Below are positions 22,453 through 33,677 of a stretch of DNA of 64,000 bases, piece after piece (within the stretch, counting starts at the first letter, position 1; every line of letters begins with the position of its first letter). This stretch comes from Leptobrachium leishanense. Taxonomy: Eukaryota > Chordata > Amphibia > Anura > Megophryidae. Both the position numbers and the translations under genes were made by a program. The notes under the pieces were generated by a model that saw only the letters and a list, made by a program, of their open reading frames with translations, ran no database searches and was not told the origin of the DNA. Location: NCBI GenBank assembly GCA_009667805.1, contig CM019063.1, forward strand, positions 353,362,942 through 353,426,941, in the 5' to 3' direction.

Positions 22453-22987
22453 TGTCATGCCCACACCGCTCCTGTGCCATGCTGTCCTGCCCATGTCGCT
22501 ATCAACGCTTCTGTTGAAAAGATCTTTTCTGCTGTGCGCACAATCGCTGCTCAGGCAGCTCCATGAAAAGTGCTCCCCTAGTGTTCAGCATTTCTACCAG
22601 GCACACACACCCCTGCCTTGCATAAAGTCCAGTTCCACCCATTCAGCATGCTTCTGCATTAATCCTGTTTGGCTTGTGTGAAACAGAGTGCCTCCAGAAG
22701 CTCCCTGAAATATGTACAGAATACCCGTGTACCAGACCCCCTGCTTGATCAACGTTTACCCTGCCTTTTACCAGCCTATGACCAAAGGACCATCTCGACC
22801 ACTCTATTGAAACACACCACTGTACCTCGACTGGAGTTCCCCCTTGTGTCCTGTTTGCCTCCCCAAGGTACAGTCCCAATGTTTTCCAAAATGTCCTGGT
22901 CCCTCCTGTCAGTCTGCCCCGGTGAATCCTCTGCATACTGGGCTCATACCACCCAGACTGGTACCCCACCAGCGTTGAAGCCTGACA
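22453..22987. mobile_element. Solo LTR, 535 bp, TGTCATGC...CTGACA
   Basis: A perfect 5-bp duplication CTAAT (22448-22452, 22988-22992) flanks a sequence that begins TGTCATGCCC and ends GAAGCCTGACA. Base composition is GC-richer than its surroundings. The open frames inside (22643-22969 minus, 22669-23010 plus) have no recognisable motif. The 5-bp duplication and TG...CA ends fit a Gypsy or ERV LTR. Confidence 0.8.
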
Positions 22988-23235
22988 CTAATATGATGTC
23001 CCTTTTATAAGGATGTGAAAGTTCAGCAGTACATAATCATCAATGCACTCATACGGTTGTGTAAGTGTTCATTATTCACTTAAGTAGCAAATGGTTATGA
23101 GAAAAAAAGAAAAAAAAAGGGGTGGGGTGGTGTCAGAGCAGGTCAAGGAGGGGGGAGGGGATGGGGTGGTGTACTGTATAAGAGAAGGTCAAGGATGGGG
23201 GAATAGGAAGAGGTTAGGTTTAAATTCTGGTCAGG

Positions 23236-23547
23236 TTATGCATCCTTCAGAGATGCCTGGTTCCCTCCAGAAGACCCAGCACTCATCTCCTGACTGTGAC
23301 CCCATTCCATTCTCAAAGCCATGTACGCCATCGAGGATGAGGATTGGTTCCAATAATACCATGTGGTCAAGAACTTTTGTCTCTTATTATCCGAGGAAAT
23401 CAAGGATTCCTCTGCTGTCTGAATGTTGTTCAGTTTATCCACCAGGTCCACCATGGAAGAGAGTCGAGGGGACTGCCAGTATTTGGGGACCAGAGCGCGG
23501 GCACCCAAAAGAATGTGTAGCAATAAAGAATGTTTAAGTCGCTTCAT
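23236..23547 (-). pseudogene. L1/Tx1 ORF2 C-terminal fragment
   Basis: The frame contains LKHSLLLHILLGARALVPKY, the conserved alpha-helical C-terminus of Tx1/L1 ORF2, followed by SMVDLVDKLNNIQTAEESL and KFLTTWYYW. The equivalent KFLNTWQCYF motif occurs in L1-B at about 30470. It ends at a normal stop at 23236. Nothing recognisable of the reverse transcriptase is attached. Confidence 0.75.
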
Positions 23548-24840
23548 GGGTGTGTCAATGTGAAATAGTTAAAACAAAAGGAATGTTAAACAGGAAATGT
23601 GTTGGAATGAATGACAGCAGGAATGAAAATATGCAAATGTTTATATGGCAATTATGGCTTCATTTGTTGAGAGCGGGTGTGTGTAAGAATGAAATTGATG
23701 GTATCCCCACAGCTGAGCTGAATAAAAGATGGAACGCCTTTCCGGTTTGGCGGCCATCAGAGCTGGTCGCATGCTGCATTAGCTCCGTGAGGAATTTGGA
23801 TTCAGCGTGTGGGAGAACCTGGGATGCCACCGTGAAGGGTGACTGTCTGGAATCCTACCCTGACCACAATACCACGGATGCTGAGTGGGCTCTGTTATCG
23901 AGCCGGAGCACAGAACTGGGAGTGAGGCCTACTGAGCCGCCGATTGCTGACAGCTGACAGCTCCTCCCCATGTGTGTGGCGGGCGGATCAAACTCTGAGG
24001 CAACGGGTGGCAAGATCTCACCCCCCTCTCTTCCCTACCTTAAAACTCCCAAGTGATCAGACTGCAAACGGGGCTTGGTGGAGTTGCGGTCACCGTCTTA
24101 AAAACATAAGCGACCAGCACGCTGATAACATCTCCCCCTGGGGAGACATGCTGGCAGCTATTCCTCCTCCTTTTTCCTCTCTCTGCCTGCGTTCTCTACT
24201 CATCGCCGTTCTCCTTGGGGTCAGCGGGAGTTCAGACTGCTCTCCGGAGCGAGTAGCAAAGAGGACACTGGGGCCCATAAATCAAGCACTACCTGGGGCA
24301 ATGATGCCCGTCCCTCCCCCACGTCTTATCTTCTGTGAGACATACTTTAAAGCACTTCAGTAAAGGGGAAACTACAATAACGGGACAACGGGAAGCCAAA
24401 AAACAGAGGCCATCAGCGAAGCAGAAAGAGAATGGATGGAATTTACTAAAACATAAAAACAGACAAAATAAACAAAAAAGCAAAAAAAAAAAAGTAATAG
24501 AAACAAGAAGAAAAACATACTGGGGAAGGAACATAGTAAAAAAAAAAAGGGGAAGAGAACACACTATACACAAATCAAATAAAAGAAGGTCAATTAAGGA
24601 CGTGTCCTAATTTTTTGGGATCTCTGAGGAGCGGAGATCCCATAATGATCCACATAATTGTTTTTATATTCACCAAACTTCCTCATGGATAAATTTGTAT
24701 GCTAAACAGACCGCCAAAAAACAAATCTGTTAAAACAACAAAAAAACATCCCCACTAAGCTCCCTTCCGCCGTCTCCTCTTTTGCCTGATCAGGACTTGA
24801 ATGACGAACTTGATCTTCAGACCCCCGTCCATTTCAGGAG

Positions 24841-25634
24841 ATGGGCACATCAGCGACGGAGATGGCCAAGGAGGTAGCAACACTTCTCACCCCGCTGTTT
24901 GAAACTCCATTCCAAGCCCTAAAATAATCTATTGATAACACACTTCAATTGCTTCAAACACACTCAACCCAGATCTCTGAACTCGAAACACTTCAATCCA
25001 CAACAGAAGACACCCATAACTCTTTACAATCCACAGTTCACGCACAACAATCCACGATCACATCACTTCAGGATAAGTTGGAGGACCTGGAAAATCGAAG
25101 GAGGTGTAATAATTTACGATTCATTGGGATTCCGGAAACAATACGTGCTCCTGACCTCCTAGCTCTCCTTCAGGACTGGCTTCCTTCGGCATTAGCACTC
25201 TCCACTGATCCGGCCTTCCCGATACAAATTGAACGGGTACACCGACTAGGAGCCACTAAGCCGGCAGACAACTCCAGACCTATACCTGTTATTGCGCGTT
25301 TTTTGAATTTTCAAGACTCAGTGAAAATTTGGGTGGTGTACAAAATCTATCCTATATATATTTTGTATATGTCCTATACCAACAAGCCAAAATTCCGATT
25401 TTTGGTGACTATTTGGCTCAGGTCACACTCAAGCGCAAAGCTTTTTCCCCGGTCTGCTCGGCACTCTACAGTATAAAATTTCCCATACTTTACCCCACTA
25501 CTCTTCGTCTCCAAATTGGTGGTAGATCCTTCACTACGACATCTGCAAGTGAGGCTGATTTATTTCTGAATCCTGTACTACCAGATTGGGAGAATGGTCA
25601 ACCACCTCTGATGTCCCCGGAGACTGCTTCCTGA
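24841..25634 (+). pseudogene. L1/Tx1 ORF1 (RNA-binding chaperone)
   Basis: Starts MGTSATEMAKEVATLL, with an in-frame TAA about 28 codons in. It continues as a coiled coil (QISELETLQSTTEDTHNSLQ) into the RRM-like centre marked by ENRRRCNNLRFIGIPE. About 55 bp of unrelated sequence near 25335-25385 disrupts the centre. The C-terminal domain resumes in another frame with LKRKAFSPVCSALYS and GGRSFTT. Such proteins bind LINE RNA as trimers. This copy is inactive. Confidence 0.75.
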
Positions 25635-25884
25635 AGTCCGTGATGTCTCTACCCTAAAGACCCATGTCTTTATCCTAAAAAGAATGTGTATAGTTGCCTT
25701 AGTTTGGCTTCACTTCGACTGCCCGGACCTTGTTTCACTTTCTTTAAAAAGGGGTGATTTCCCTGGCTCGGGCTGGGACCAGGGCTCCTCCTTTGTCGTC
25801 TTCATCTCACATACAATGCTAGATTTTCGTACTGGTATTGGATAAAACACCATCTGCTGCTACTGGAAAGGTTCAGTCTCCTAC

Positions 25885-26030
25885 CACTCTTCAACTTTTA
25901 TCCTGGAATGTTAATGGAGCTAATGGAAGAAAATATTGACTTATCTGACTCACAATTACGTTACTCCAGGAAACTCCTTGGTCTACAACATCCACTTCTA
26001 CGTTTAAGGCCAAATGGATCCATTACTGCT
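25885..26030 (+). pseudogene. L1-B ORF2 start, endonuclease N-terminus
   Basis: LQLLSWNVNGANG marks the beginning of the apurinic-type endonuclease (the Asn of the WNVNG block is catalytic), followed by a stop and LLQETPW with the catalytic Glu. The frame is lost at the start of PLE-B. The rest of the endonuclease is missing even beyond PLE-B, so a deletion accompanied or followed that insertion. Confidence 0.7.
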
Positions 26031-26078
26031 TTGTGGCCAACTATAGACTGTACATAAAACGTATTTCAGAAGATATTG

Positions 26079-26940
26079 TTCAGAAGATATTGAATTTGAT
26101 TGTCAGGCAAACTTAATCTTTAATAGATACCGACAGAAGGGCTATAAAGAAGATAAAGTTAGAGCTTTAGAAAGGATAAGATGTCAAAATAGAAAGGATT
26201 TATTCAGTAGTAATAAAATAAAAAAGATAGTTGATAGAAATAAATTTGATTACGCCTTTATCACACAGTATAATCCACATGCAGGTGAACTGAGAAAGAT
26301 TCTAAATAAACATTGGCCCATTTTACAAGCGGACCCTGTATTGAAGGATGTTATTCCCAAGTCTCCCGTAGTTATTTTCAAGAAAGCTCAGAATTTGAAA
26401 AACCACCTTGCTCCTAGCTCACTGCCAGATATAAGATTAAAGCCCCAAGGCATTTTTAATGCCGATGGACTAAAATGTTGTTTCAAATGTGGGAAATGTA
26501 GAGCGTGTGTGGATCAAGATAGAAAAACTATTAATTTTAAGAGTAATGCTACCAACAAGGAGTACAGTGTTAAGCAATTTATTAATTGCACTAGCAGTGG
26601 AGTCATTTATTTGCTAGAATGCCCCTGTGGGGTACAATATGTAGGAAGTACCACCAGGATGCTCAAAGTGCGTGTATTAGAACATTTAGGGAATATAAGC
26701 AGAGGGAAATTGGATCATAGTGTACCAGTACATTGTAACAACTGTTCAGCTTTCACAATGAAAGGTTTTAAATGGATAGGTATTGAACTTGTCAAAAAAG
26801 ATTGGAGAGGGGGTGATTTTGTTAGAACTTTGGCAAGAAAGGAAACTGAATGGATACATAAAATGGGCACATGGAAATCTGGTGGCCTTAATGTGGATCT
26901 GGATATAAAAAAAATTGTACGATTGCTTGGTAAAAATTAA
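26079..26940 (+). pseudogene. Penelope RT tail and GIY-YIG endonuclease
   Basis: The frame is open from about 26079 to the stop at 26938 but has no ATG at its beginning because the element is 5' truncated. The connector includes NRYRQKGYKEDKV. Then comes a Cys-rich cluster (CCFKCGKCRACVDQ), followed by the GIY-YIG signature GVIYLLECPCGVQYVGSTT, then RMLKVRVLEHL with the conserved Arg and His, and a Glu-containing helix (RKETEWIHKMGTW). GIY-YIG endonucleases cut target DNA during Penelope insertion. No stop is present in this last 280 codons, so the copy may be fairly recent. Confidence 0.85.
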
Positions 26941-27390
26941 AAATTGATTTTTAAACTGGTTTTAAAATTGATAAAATTGAGTTTTATATTCATTTTTATT
27001 ATTTTATTATTATTTTTTCTGCTTTTCCCGCTGCCGGGAGAGCTTTTTAGGGCGAACCTTTGCACCAGGCAATGAAGGGTTAAGAAACACATGCGGACTG
27101 ATTCCTCTGACAAACCCTGATGTTTATGAATGTGCACCGCCGATCGGAGAAGAGAGGTCTCTGATTCGCACCTTCATTCTGAGAGACACTAATCACTAAA
27201 AGTCTGATACGTCACTTCCGTTTAAGAAGAACTTCCGGTCATGCGCGGTAGTTGGAACGCACGGAAATGAAGCTACGACAGACTCAAGCTGCGGATCATT
27301 TGTTTGATTGCCTTAATTGTGTCTCAGGTTTTTGTGGAAAATCATTTGTATTTAAGGGTTGGGAGAGGAATGTACCACATGTAATTTTGT

Positions 27391-27435
27391 TTCCCTGATG
27401 AAGTCCTGTTTATTTATCGACGAAACGCGTTGGAA
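27391..27435 (+). ncRNA. Hammerhead ribozyme-like motif B
   Basis: Stem I TTCC/GGAA encloses CTGATGA, one extra A, stem II GTC/GAC with a 13-nt loop, then GAAACGCGTT. ACGCGT is self-complementary, as expected where stem III forms between two copies. It sits downstream of the endonuclease in the Penelope 3' long repeat. Hammerheads in Penelope long repeats are known. The extra A before stem II is common to all motifs in this window. Confidence 0.75.
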
Positions 27436-27849
27436 TTAATGCGGTGTTACGAATAAATACGCTTTTTTACTGGATTCGATTTCTTCTGGTGGTCTTGTGG
27501 CGGCAGGTGTACCAGGAGTGCGACCTTTACAAGTGGAGGGGTAACAAACCAGCAAAGATACCATTTATGAGTTTGCAACTATTCATGCTGTGTGAGTACG
27601 AAATTAATGCCAACTATTGCAAAGATACTACTACAAGTTTATCATTAATTACGCTGTGTGAGTGCATTGGTACGAAATTAATGCCAAATGCTACAAATTT
27701 ACTAATCACTCTTTATATTGGTATACTACGGAGTTGTCAATCGCTCTAAAGTGTATTACCCATGATTTTAGTTTTTTAAACAACACCTAGAGACTACTAT
27801 ACACGCCAAAGCGCTGGAACACTGACTTTCAATCTGTTTTTCTATCGCT

Positions 27850-30611
27850 GGGTCGGTCGGGTAAACTTTTAGCACGTATGGCTAATCCTAGATGTAAACG
27901 TCAGCCTATTACACATTTATCCTCAGAGGATGGCGTTTCTACTTCCTCCCCCGACCAAATTAACCGCTTATTTTATGACCCAATCCGAGCTCGATCCCAA
28001 CTGCCACAAGATAATGCTGACCTCGGTGATGCCTTTCTTGAGACTCATCCTGCACCTCATCTCCAACTACACCAAAGGGAAGCCTTGTAGTGTCCTATTT
28101 CAGAGCGGGAGGTGGGAGATGCCATAGCTTCACTTAAGACGGATAAGTCACCAGGTCCGAATGGCCTAACAGCGGACTATTACAAGATCCTGAAAAATCT
28201 AATTTGCCCCATTCTCACCACCATGTTTAATCACATATATGTTTCCCGTAGTGCCAATGACACTTTTAATGCATCCCGCACAATCCTAATCCCTAAACCT
28301 GGAAAACCCACTGATAACATGTCCTCATATCACCCCAATTTCTCTTAATACAGATTATAAAATTCTTACTAAAATCTTAGCCTCTAGACTTCAAATCTTT
28401 CTTCCTGCCTTACTGACACATTACCAATTAGGCTTCGTACGAGGGCGTCACTCGGTAGTTGGCATTAGACGGACTGTAGCGGCGGTGCTGGGGGCTCATT
28501 CGGTTCCCCGGTGGGGTCACCCAGCGCTACTTAGTCTAGACCTTGAGCAAGCTTTTGACTCTGTTACCTGGCCACATTTACTTAGAATATTGCGTCATCG
28601 TTGTTTTGGTCAGATGTTTAAAGATTTTATCTACAACATAACCAGATACCCGGCTTCTTGTATCGTTACGAATAGTCAAGACCGCCATACTTTTTGCTAG
28701 GTAGAGGAGTGCGACAAGGCTGTCCACTTTCACCTCTATTGTTTGATATAGCTCTTGACCCTTTATTACGAGCCATAGAACATTCTATTACTTTCTGGGG
28801 CATTTTGGTGGGCGAGATGCAACTGAAAGTTTCTGCCTTTGCCGAAAATCGAATCCTGTTCGCTGAAAATTTGATGGAAGCACTGCCCTCACTATATCAC
28901 CTTCTATGTACATTCCAAGACGTTTTGGGATTATGGGTGAATTGGGCTAAATCCACAGCTCTTTATCTCTGCAATGCCCCTCCTCCCCAGTTGCCCGTGC
29001 AAATACCATTAACATGGACTCAAACTTCGCTAAAGTACTTGGGAGTGCGCATCAAAGCAGATTTAAATATACTTTATGCTCTTAATATCCCACCAATAAT
29101 TAAAAATGTACAATAGGATCTTAATAGATGGCACAAGCTCCCGCTATCCCTTTATGGTAGAGGCAATCTGTATAAAACAATTACCTTTCCGAAACTACTG
29201 TACCCATTACAGGTTCTACCGATCCTTTATGACTCCTAAGGACGAAAAACTATTAAATACAGCTCTCCGTAGATTTTTGTGGACGGGCTCCGCAGCGTGT
29301 CTCAGCCTAACCAAGCTTTACCAACCCAAACACTGTGGGGGTCTCAATTTACCTAATATACGAGATTATAATTTGTCAGCACAGTGTCGTCACGCGATAG
29401 ACTGGGTCAAAAAATTTTCTCAGTTCTCTGATGTCTCAATAGATGCTGCTTGGTCCCCCAATCATTCGCTCACATTTCTACTGCATAGGGACACCTATGG
29501 CGAAATTCCTAGATTACTAACTCAGAATCTGCTGATTTCCGTTACTATCAAAGCATGGAAACTGTCCCGTATCAAAATGAATGCTTGTCCTACGTCCTCT
29601 CTATTTTTACCATTAACTGTAAATCCACATTTTGGTCAGGATTTGGCACACTACCCCTTTGCAGACTGGTCCAGAGGTGGATTACGGCTCTTACACCAAG
29701 TTTTGGACCCCACCACACACACAATTTTACCACTTCACACTCTCAAAACTAAATATCCCTCACTATCTTTCCCGTGGTTTGCATATTTCCAATTACACTC
29801 CTATATATCTAGGGTCACATCTACCGTTACGATGACTGAATGGACTAACCGTCTTGATAATCATATTAAGCATTGCTCTTTACTTAACTATTCCATTTCT
29901 TCACTGTATAATATACTCCGCCATACTGTCGATTGGTCAGCGATAAAGACAGGCCCTATACAGTGGCTCTCACACATGCCATCCCTCTCTGACGATTTGT
30001 TATCAGCTCACACATACATGATCAAAATGTTACCGTCAGTGTCCTACCAAGAAATGTTCATAAAAACGTTACATCATAGTTATTACTCACCAAGTAGACT
30101 ATATCGAATGGGTTGGAAACCTAATCTCTCGTGCTTTAAATGCCCAGACAAACACGTTGACTTATATCACTGCTTTTTGAGCTGCCCAGTAATGCATCGC
30201 TTTTGGTCATCTGTTCACACACATATACTCGCTGCTACTAAACAATGACTACTGCTAACACCAGATTTCCTAATTTTTGGTCCCATCCCTTCCTTGTAAA
30301 TATGCTACAAACACTTTCTATCTCTGGTCGCCGCTGTGGGTTGGAAAACGATTTTACAAGCCTGGAATCACTCCACTCCAATCCCTCTTGCACGCTTTCA
30401 AACCAAATTAAATAGTTTCTTCCGCATGGACTGGCTTGAAACCTTGGTTAATAAAGAAACTCATACTAAGAAATTTCTCAATACATGGCAATGTTACTTC
30501 CCAACACTGGATCCTCACATGCGTACATTAATTCGAACCTCAATACAATACACAGCTTGGTATTCTGCAGAAATGGTAGCAGGACGCGACACATTAGAAC
30601 TCTTACTCTGA
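27850..30611 (+). pseudogene. L1-B ORF2: reverse transcriptase to C-terminal zinc motif
   Basis: After PLE-B, ORF2 resumes with IASLKTDKSPGPNGL (RT block 0/1) and TILIPKPGKPTDN, then frameshifted LSLDLEQAFDSVTWPHLL with the first catalytic Asp, and GRGVRQGCPLSPLLFDIAL. The YADD-equivalent is degraded to FAENRILF, so both Asp residues are gone. 29106-30248 is one long open stretch of the thumb and C-terminal region with CFKCPDKHVDLYHCFLSC, the CCHC-type motif of L1 ORF2. 30336-30611 supplies the final helix with KFLNTWQCYF. At least five breaks are present. Confidence 0.85.
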
Positions 30612-30975
30612 TATATATATCTCACAATGTGCAAACCTTTCAGGCTCCCATTTCACCCTAACATAGACTGAACCTAGTGTTTCCACACCCACAAATTACA
30701 TTACAAAAAAAAAAATTACTTGCTTTGGACCGGGCAGTCCACTGTTTTGTTTGTTTTTGATTTCTTTGTTTTAATTTATGGTTAACTAATTACTCATCAC
30801 AAAATTGTTGACGTAACCGTAACCAGATAAAAAGGAAAAATGTTGCACGACACAAACTTTTAAACGAAACAACGGTTTGCCTTTATTTTACAGTCACCGT
30901 GCATATCGGATTGTTTTGTCCACTGTATTTTATTCTGTGCAAAATAAAAATTGTCAAATTAAAAAAAAAAAAATG
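30612..30975 (+). other. L1-B 3' UTR and poly(A)
   Basis: Follows the ORF2 stop and contains GGACCGGGCAGTCCACTG (a short hairpin: GGAC/GTCC) and an AATAAA-like GCAAAATAAAAATTG just before the A run at 30961-30973. Confidence 0.6.
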
Positions 30976-31002
30976 GAACACAATCAGAGCAAATACTGAT
31001 AC

Positions 31003-31833
31003 AGCTTCCCTGATACAGCCCTGGTCTCACTCAAACGCCCCTATTCCAGGTATCCTCGAAATCCCATACCCCTTCATGAAAAGAGCAACTGGTGGAGAGC
31101 CCCACGCTCAGCCTCTAGGGTACCTGATTCATATGAATACAAGGGATGGGGGAATGACTGGAAACAAAATAGAGAATTTGTGAGTGTGGATAAGAAGGTG
31201 GAAATGCCCTTAGGAATTGCCATCAAACCCATTATCAGAAAGGGACTAAGTATAGAGTGCACACACGCAGCTCCATCCAAAATAACCTCAGACACCATTG
31301 TAGTCCCCAAAAGTGAAACAGATGTTACTGTGCCTCCAAAACTGCTTTTGAAAAAGGGGTATATGGACAGAGACAGTGCAAAAAGTGTTATTTCTTCTTC
31401 CACCATGGTAAAGAGACTTGAAAAGATACAAACTTGACACGCTGAAAGCCTAATGAACACGTTTGTCTGTCCTGTAAAAGAGCCAGGTGACTCCAACGGG
31501 GAGGTGGTTGCTGCAGCCCCAGGTACAGTCACCAGTACAGAAGGTACAGGTAAACAGGCAGACACGTGGCCAGCAGTGATCAAAATAGCGAATGCACTCG
31601 TTTCAATTCTCTTTGCAACCAATTCAAAGGAACAAGTTGCCTTTGCCGGGGAGATCGGACTTTACACTGTCAACGCCATGAACCCAAAGGATTACAATTT
31701 GCCAAACCCAAAGAAAAAACACCCCCTGCGGCCCAATATAACAAGCATGACCAAATCAAGGATTTTATTCCAGAACTTGTCACAGAACGAAGAAAAGCAA
31801 AGACCAGTCTTACCCATGAGACTACTCTCCTGA
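31003..31833 (+). pseudogene. Unidentified near-open frame (277 codons, one stop)
   Basis: Frame 1 runs from 31000 to a stop at 31831 with a single internal TGA at 31435. The translation begins YSFPDTALVSLKRPYS, includes DSYEYKGWGNDWKQNREF and MPLGIAIKPIIRKGLSIEC, and after the TGA continues LMNTFVCPVKEPGDSNGEV, VVAAAPGTVTS and AFAGEIGLYTVNAMNPKDYN. I recognise no domain. It sits between the L1-B poly(A) and a hAT element. It may be coding sequence of an LTR or DNA element not otherwise visible, or an old gene fragment. Uninterrupted length well above chance is the main evidence. Confidence 0.4.
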
Positions 31834-31879
31834 GCATGGAGAGCTGTCAAAGTCCAGTAAAGCATACTAGTCTGAAATA

Positions 31880-32195
31880 AAGACAAAGTGAAAGCAAACA
31901 GAAGATCTGTTCTACCAGCAATTTATATGGAGAGGTTGCCCTGGACCAGTAAGTCCCAAGAAGATTCCTGCAAACAAAGAATTGGGCATGGCCAGGAGAA
32001 TGAATTAATAAATGCGAACAGAGACTTTGTTCTACCGGGCAATGTGAGTGCTTGTTTAAAAGACTATGTGGAGAGGTGGCCTGTGACCAATATCGCACAA
32101 GAAGATCTTGGCGAACGAAGAATTGGGAATGGCCAAAAGAAAAATTTAAGTGCAAACCGAGATGCCAGTCATTACCCTGCAAAGGAGACTGCTCC
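31880..32195. repeat. ~140-150-bp tandem repeat, about 2.3 diverged units
   Basis: Blocks resembling TGCGAACAGAGACTTTGTTC, TATGGAGAGGT(T/G)GCC and AAGAATTGGG(C/A)ATGGCCA recur at about 31895/32020/32150, 31926/32069 and 31977/32120. The spacing is irregular, so divergence is old. They follow the unidentified frame and may belong to the same element. Confidence 0.6.
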
Positions 32196-32539
32196 TGGTT
32201 AGGGATGGGCTGCCGGTTCGAATCGAGCATAGGTTTGATTCAAACATTGGACGTTCGAGTGTTCGCCGAACTTTGCCGGATGTTTGCAGTCTGTTTGACA
32301 AAGGAACATCCCACAATGCACTGGGCCTGCTGAAACTGTAATTGGCTACAGTCTTGCACCTGACAACAGTACACATGCAGAGCCATGATTGGGCAAAGTC
32401 ATGATGACTTTTCTCAATCATGGTTTACAGCTAAGTCCCTGCAGCACACTATATAAGGCTGCTGACACCGCAGCACTATGTAGTGTGTTGCAGAAGTTAA
32501 AGAGATTGTTCTATGTGAGTTAGAGAGGTAGCAGAGATA

Positions 32540-33417
32540 TACAGGGTTATTCAAAGAGAATCGAAAAAAGTCACCGCACGTTTGGTAAATTTTCGTTCTC
32601 TTCAATTCGGTGCAAATCGGCTTTTCCATTTCGGCCACCCTGCGGTGTATTCAGCAAGCACCACAGGGCTGTCGAAGTGCAGGGAAAAGCTGATGAAATG
32701 CTGCCGAAAACCCGGCCAATGCACGTCGAAGACCCGTAAAAACATCTGGATTAACCCATCGAAGACGCCGGAAAAACCCGAGCAGGAGCCGATCACACAC
32801 AGCGCAGCCTCCGGAAAAAGCCGACACCGCAGAAGAGGCAGTGAATAAATTAGGAAAACAGTTTGCATGAAAGATTGAAAAGTGAAACGCTGTTCGCAAA
32901 GAAACTACTGAGCGAAAATGTCTGAAATTTACATATGTGGTCCAGGGAATGATAATAAAAAGGGCTGTTACAGAAAAAATAAGTAAAGTTAAAAAAAATA
33001 AAAAAGTCCAGAAAAATGCTTAAAATATCTGAAAAAATCTATAAATAGACTCTTTACTGCAGAATTTTATAATGAACGGTTTATTAGATATTGAATTAAA
33101 ACAGGAATATTTTTAACATTGAAGCCTATGGGATTCTCCTGAATAAACTTGCCGAATTAAACCACCGAATGGCAGGGCAATTCGGCAACCTTTCACTGCT
33201 GGTTTGTGTTCTCTGAATAGTCAAAGCAGTGCTTTTTTATGGGGATTTCACTGCCCTCGAACAGGCACTGAATGTGCAGGCAATTCGCCAGGATTTGGCG
33301 AATTGCCTGCTATTGGAATAGCCGAATGGCCAAGAAAAGTAACCGAACGCTGATTTTCAGCTTTCGGTTACCTTTCTCCAGTCATTCGGATCTCTTTGAA
33401 TAACCCTGATAGACTTT
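32540..33417. other. hAT-D 5' non-coding region
   Basis: No gene. 32660-33090 matches, in places inverted, the interior of hAT-B (10040-10130) and the fragment at 50580-50830, for example AATGTCTGAAATTTACATAT and ACTCTTTACTGCAGAATTTT. 33120-33400 contains repeated GAATTGCC/GGCAATTC and CATTCGG motifs that can fold back. Confidence 0.6.
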
Positions 33418-33553
33418 GGGCAGTATTACATAGCTGGTGCTAACTTAACCAGAGCTGTTGTAAACTTAACAACTCCATAGGCTATAATGGCTCTGGTAAA
33501 TTTACAACAGCTCTGGTTAAGTTAGCAGTGCACCAACTATGTAATATGGCCCT
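33418..33553. mobile_element. Foldback MITE, about 136 bp
   Basis: GGGCAGTATTACATAGCTGG at the left pairs with CTATGTAATATGGCCC at the right, and the following CTAACTTAACCAGAGCTGTT pairs with its complement ending near 33527. Nearly the entire element folds into one hairpin. Flanks are TTT and TTA, so a 3-bp duplication is possible but not certain. Confidence 0.55.
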
Positions 33554-33677
33554 TAGAGAGTTATAGCAGAGTTATAGCAGTTAGTTATATATATCAGAGT
33601 CTGTATATCACAGATCTGTATATTGGTTCTATATATCTTAAATCTATATTTCAGAGTTCTGTGCTATAGCAGTCTCT

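Larger units (their letters stand above)
20461..23725 (-). mobile_element. L1/Tx1-type LINE 3' end (L1-A) with two solo LTRs
   Basis: The minus-strand element has its poly(A) side at 20461-20467 (T run on the plus strand) next to Tc1 and the ORF2 C-terminus at 23236-23547. The 3' UTR is split by solo LTRs at 20516-22295 and 22453-22987; subtracting them leaves about 440 bp, a normal length. The upstream part of ORF2 is lost near 23725, where L1-B begins. Confidence 0.7.
26030..27849 (+). mobile_element. Penelope-like element, 5'-truncated (PLE-B)
   Basis: It keeps the tail of the reverse transcriptase region, the GIY-YIG endonuclease (26070-26940), and a 3' end with hammerhead motif B (27391-27435). 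The 3' terminus has AAAGCGCTGG followed by T-rich sequence, similar to the 3' tails of the other Penelope insertions. A 14-bp direct duplication TTCAGAAGATATTG lies near the 5' edge (26065-26078, 26079-26092). No target duplication was found. Confidence 0.8.
23726..30975 (+). mobile_element. L1/Tx1-type LINE (L1-B)
   Basis: A long 5' UTR (23726-24840, GC-rich at first) is followed by ORF1, ORF2 and a 360-bp 3' UTR ending in a 13-A tract at 30961-30973. ATGGAAC occurs at 23732 and directly after the poly(A) at 30974, a possible short target duplication. ORF2 is interrupted by Penelope element PLE-B. Stops and frameshifts are frequent. Confidence 0.75.

Noticed and set aside
22643..23010. 108- and 113-codon frames that look like a small gene
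   Set aside because: They fall in a solo LTR with a clear CTAAT duplication and have no protein motif.
28485..30248. An active L1 reverse transcriptase
   Set aside because: The catalytic FADD motif is changed to FAEN and there are several frame breaks.
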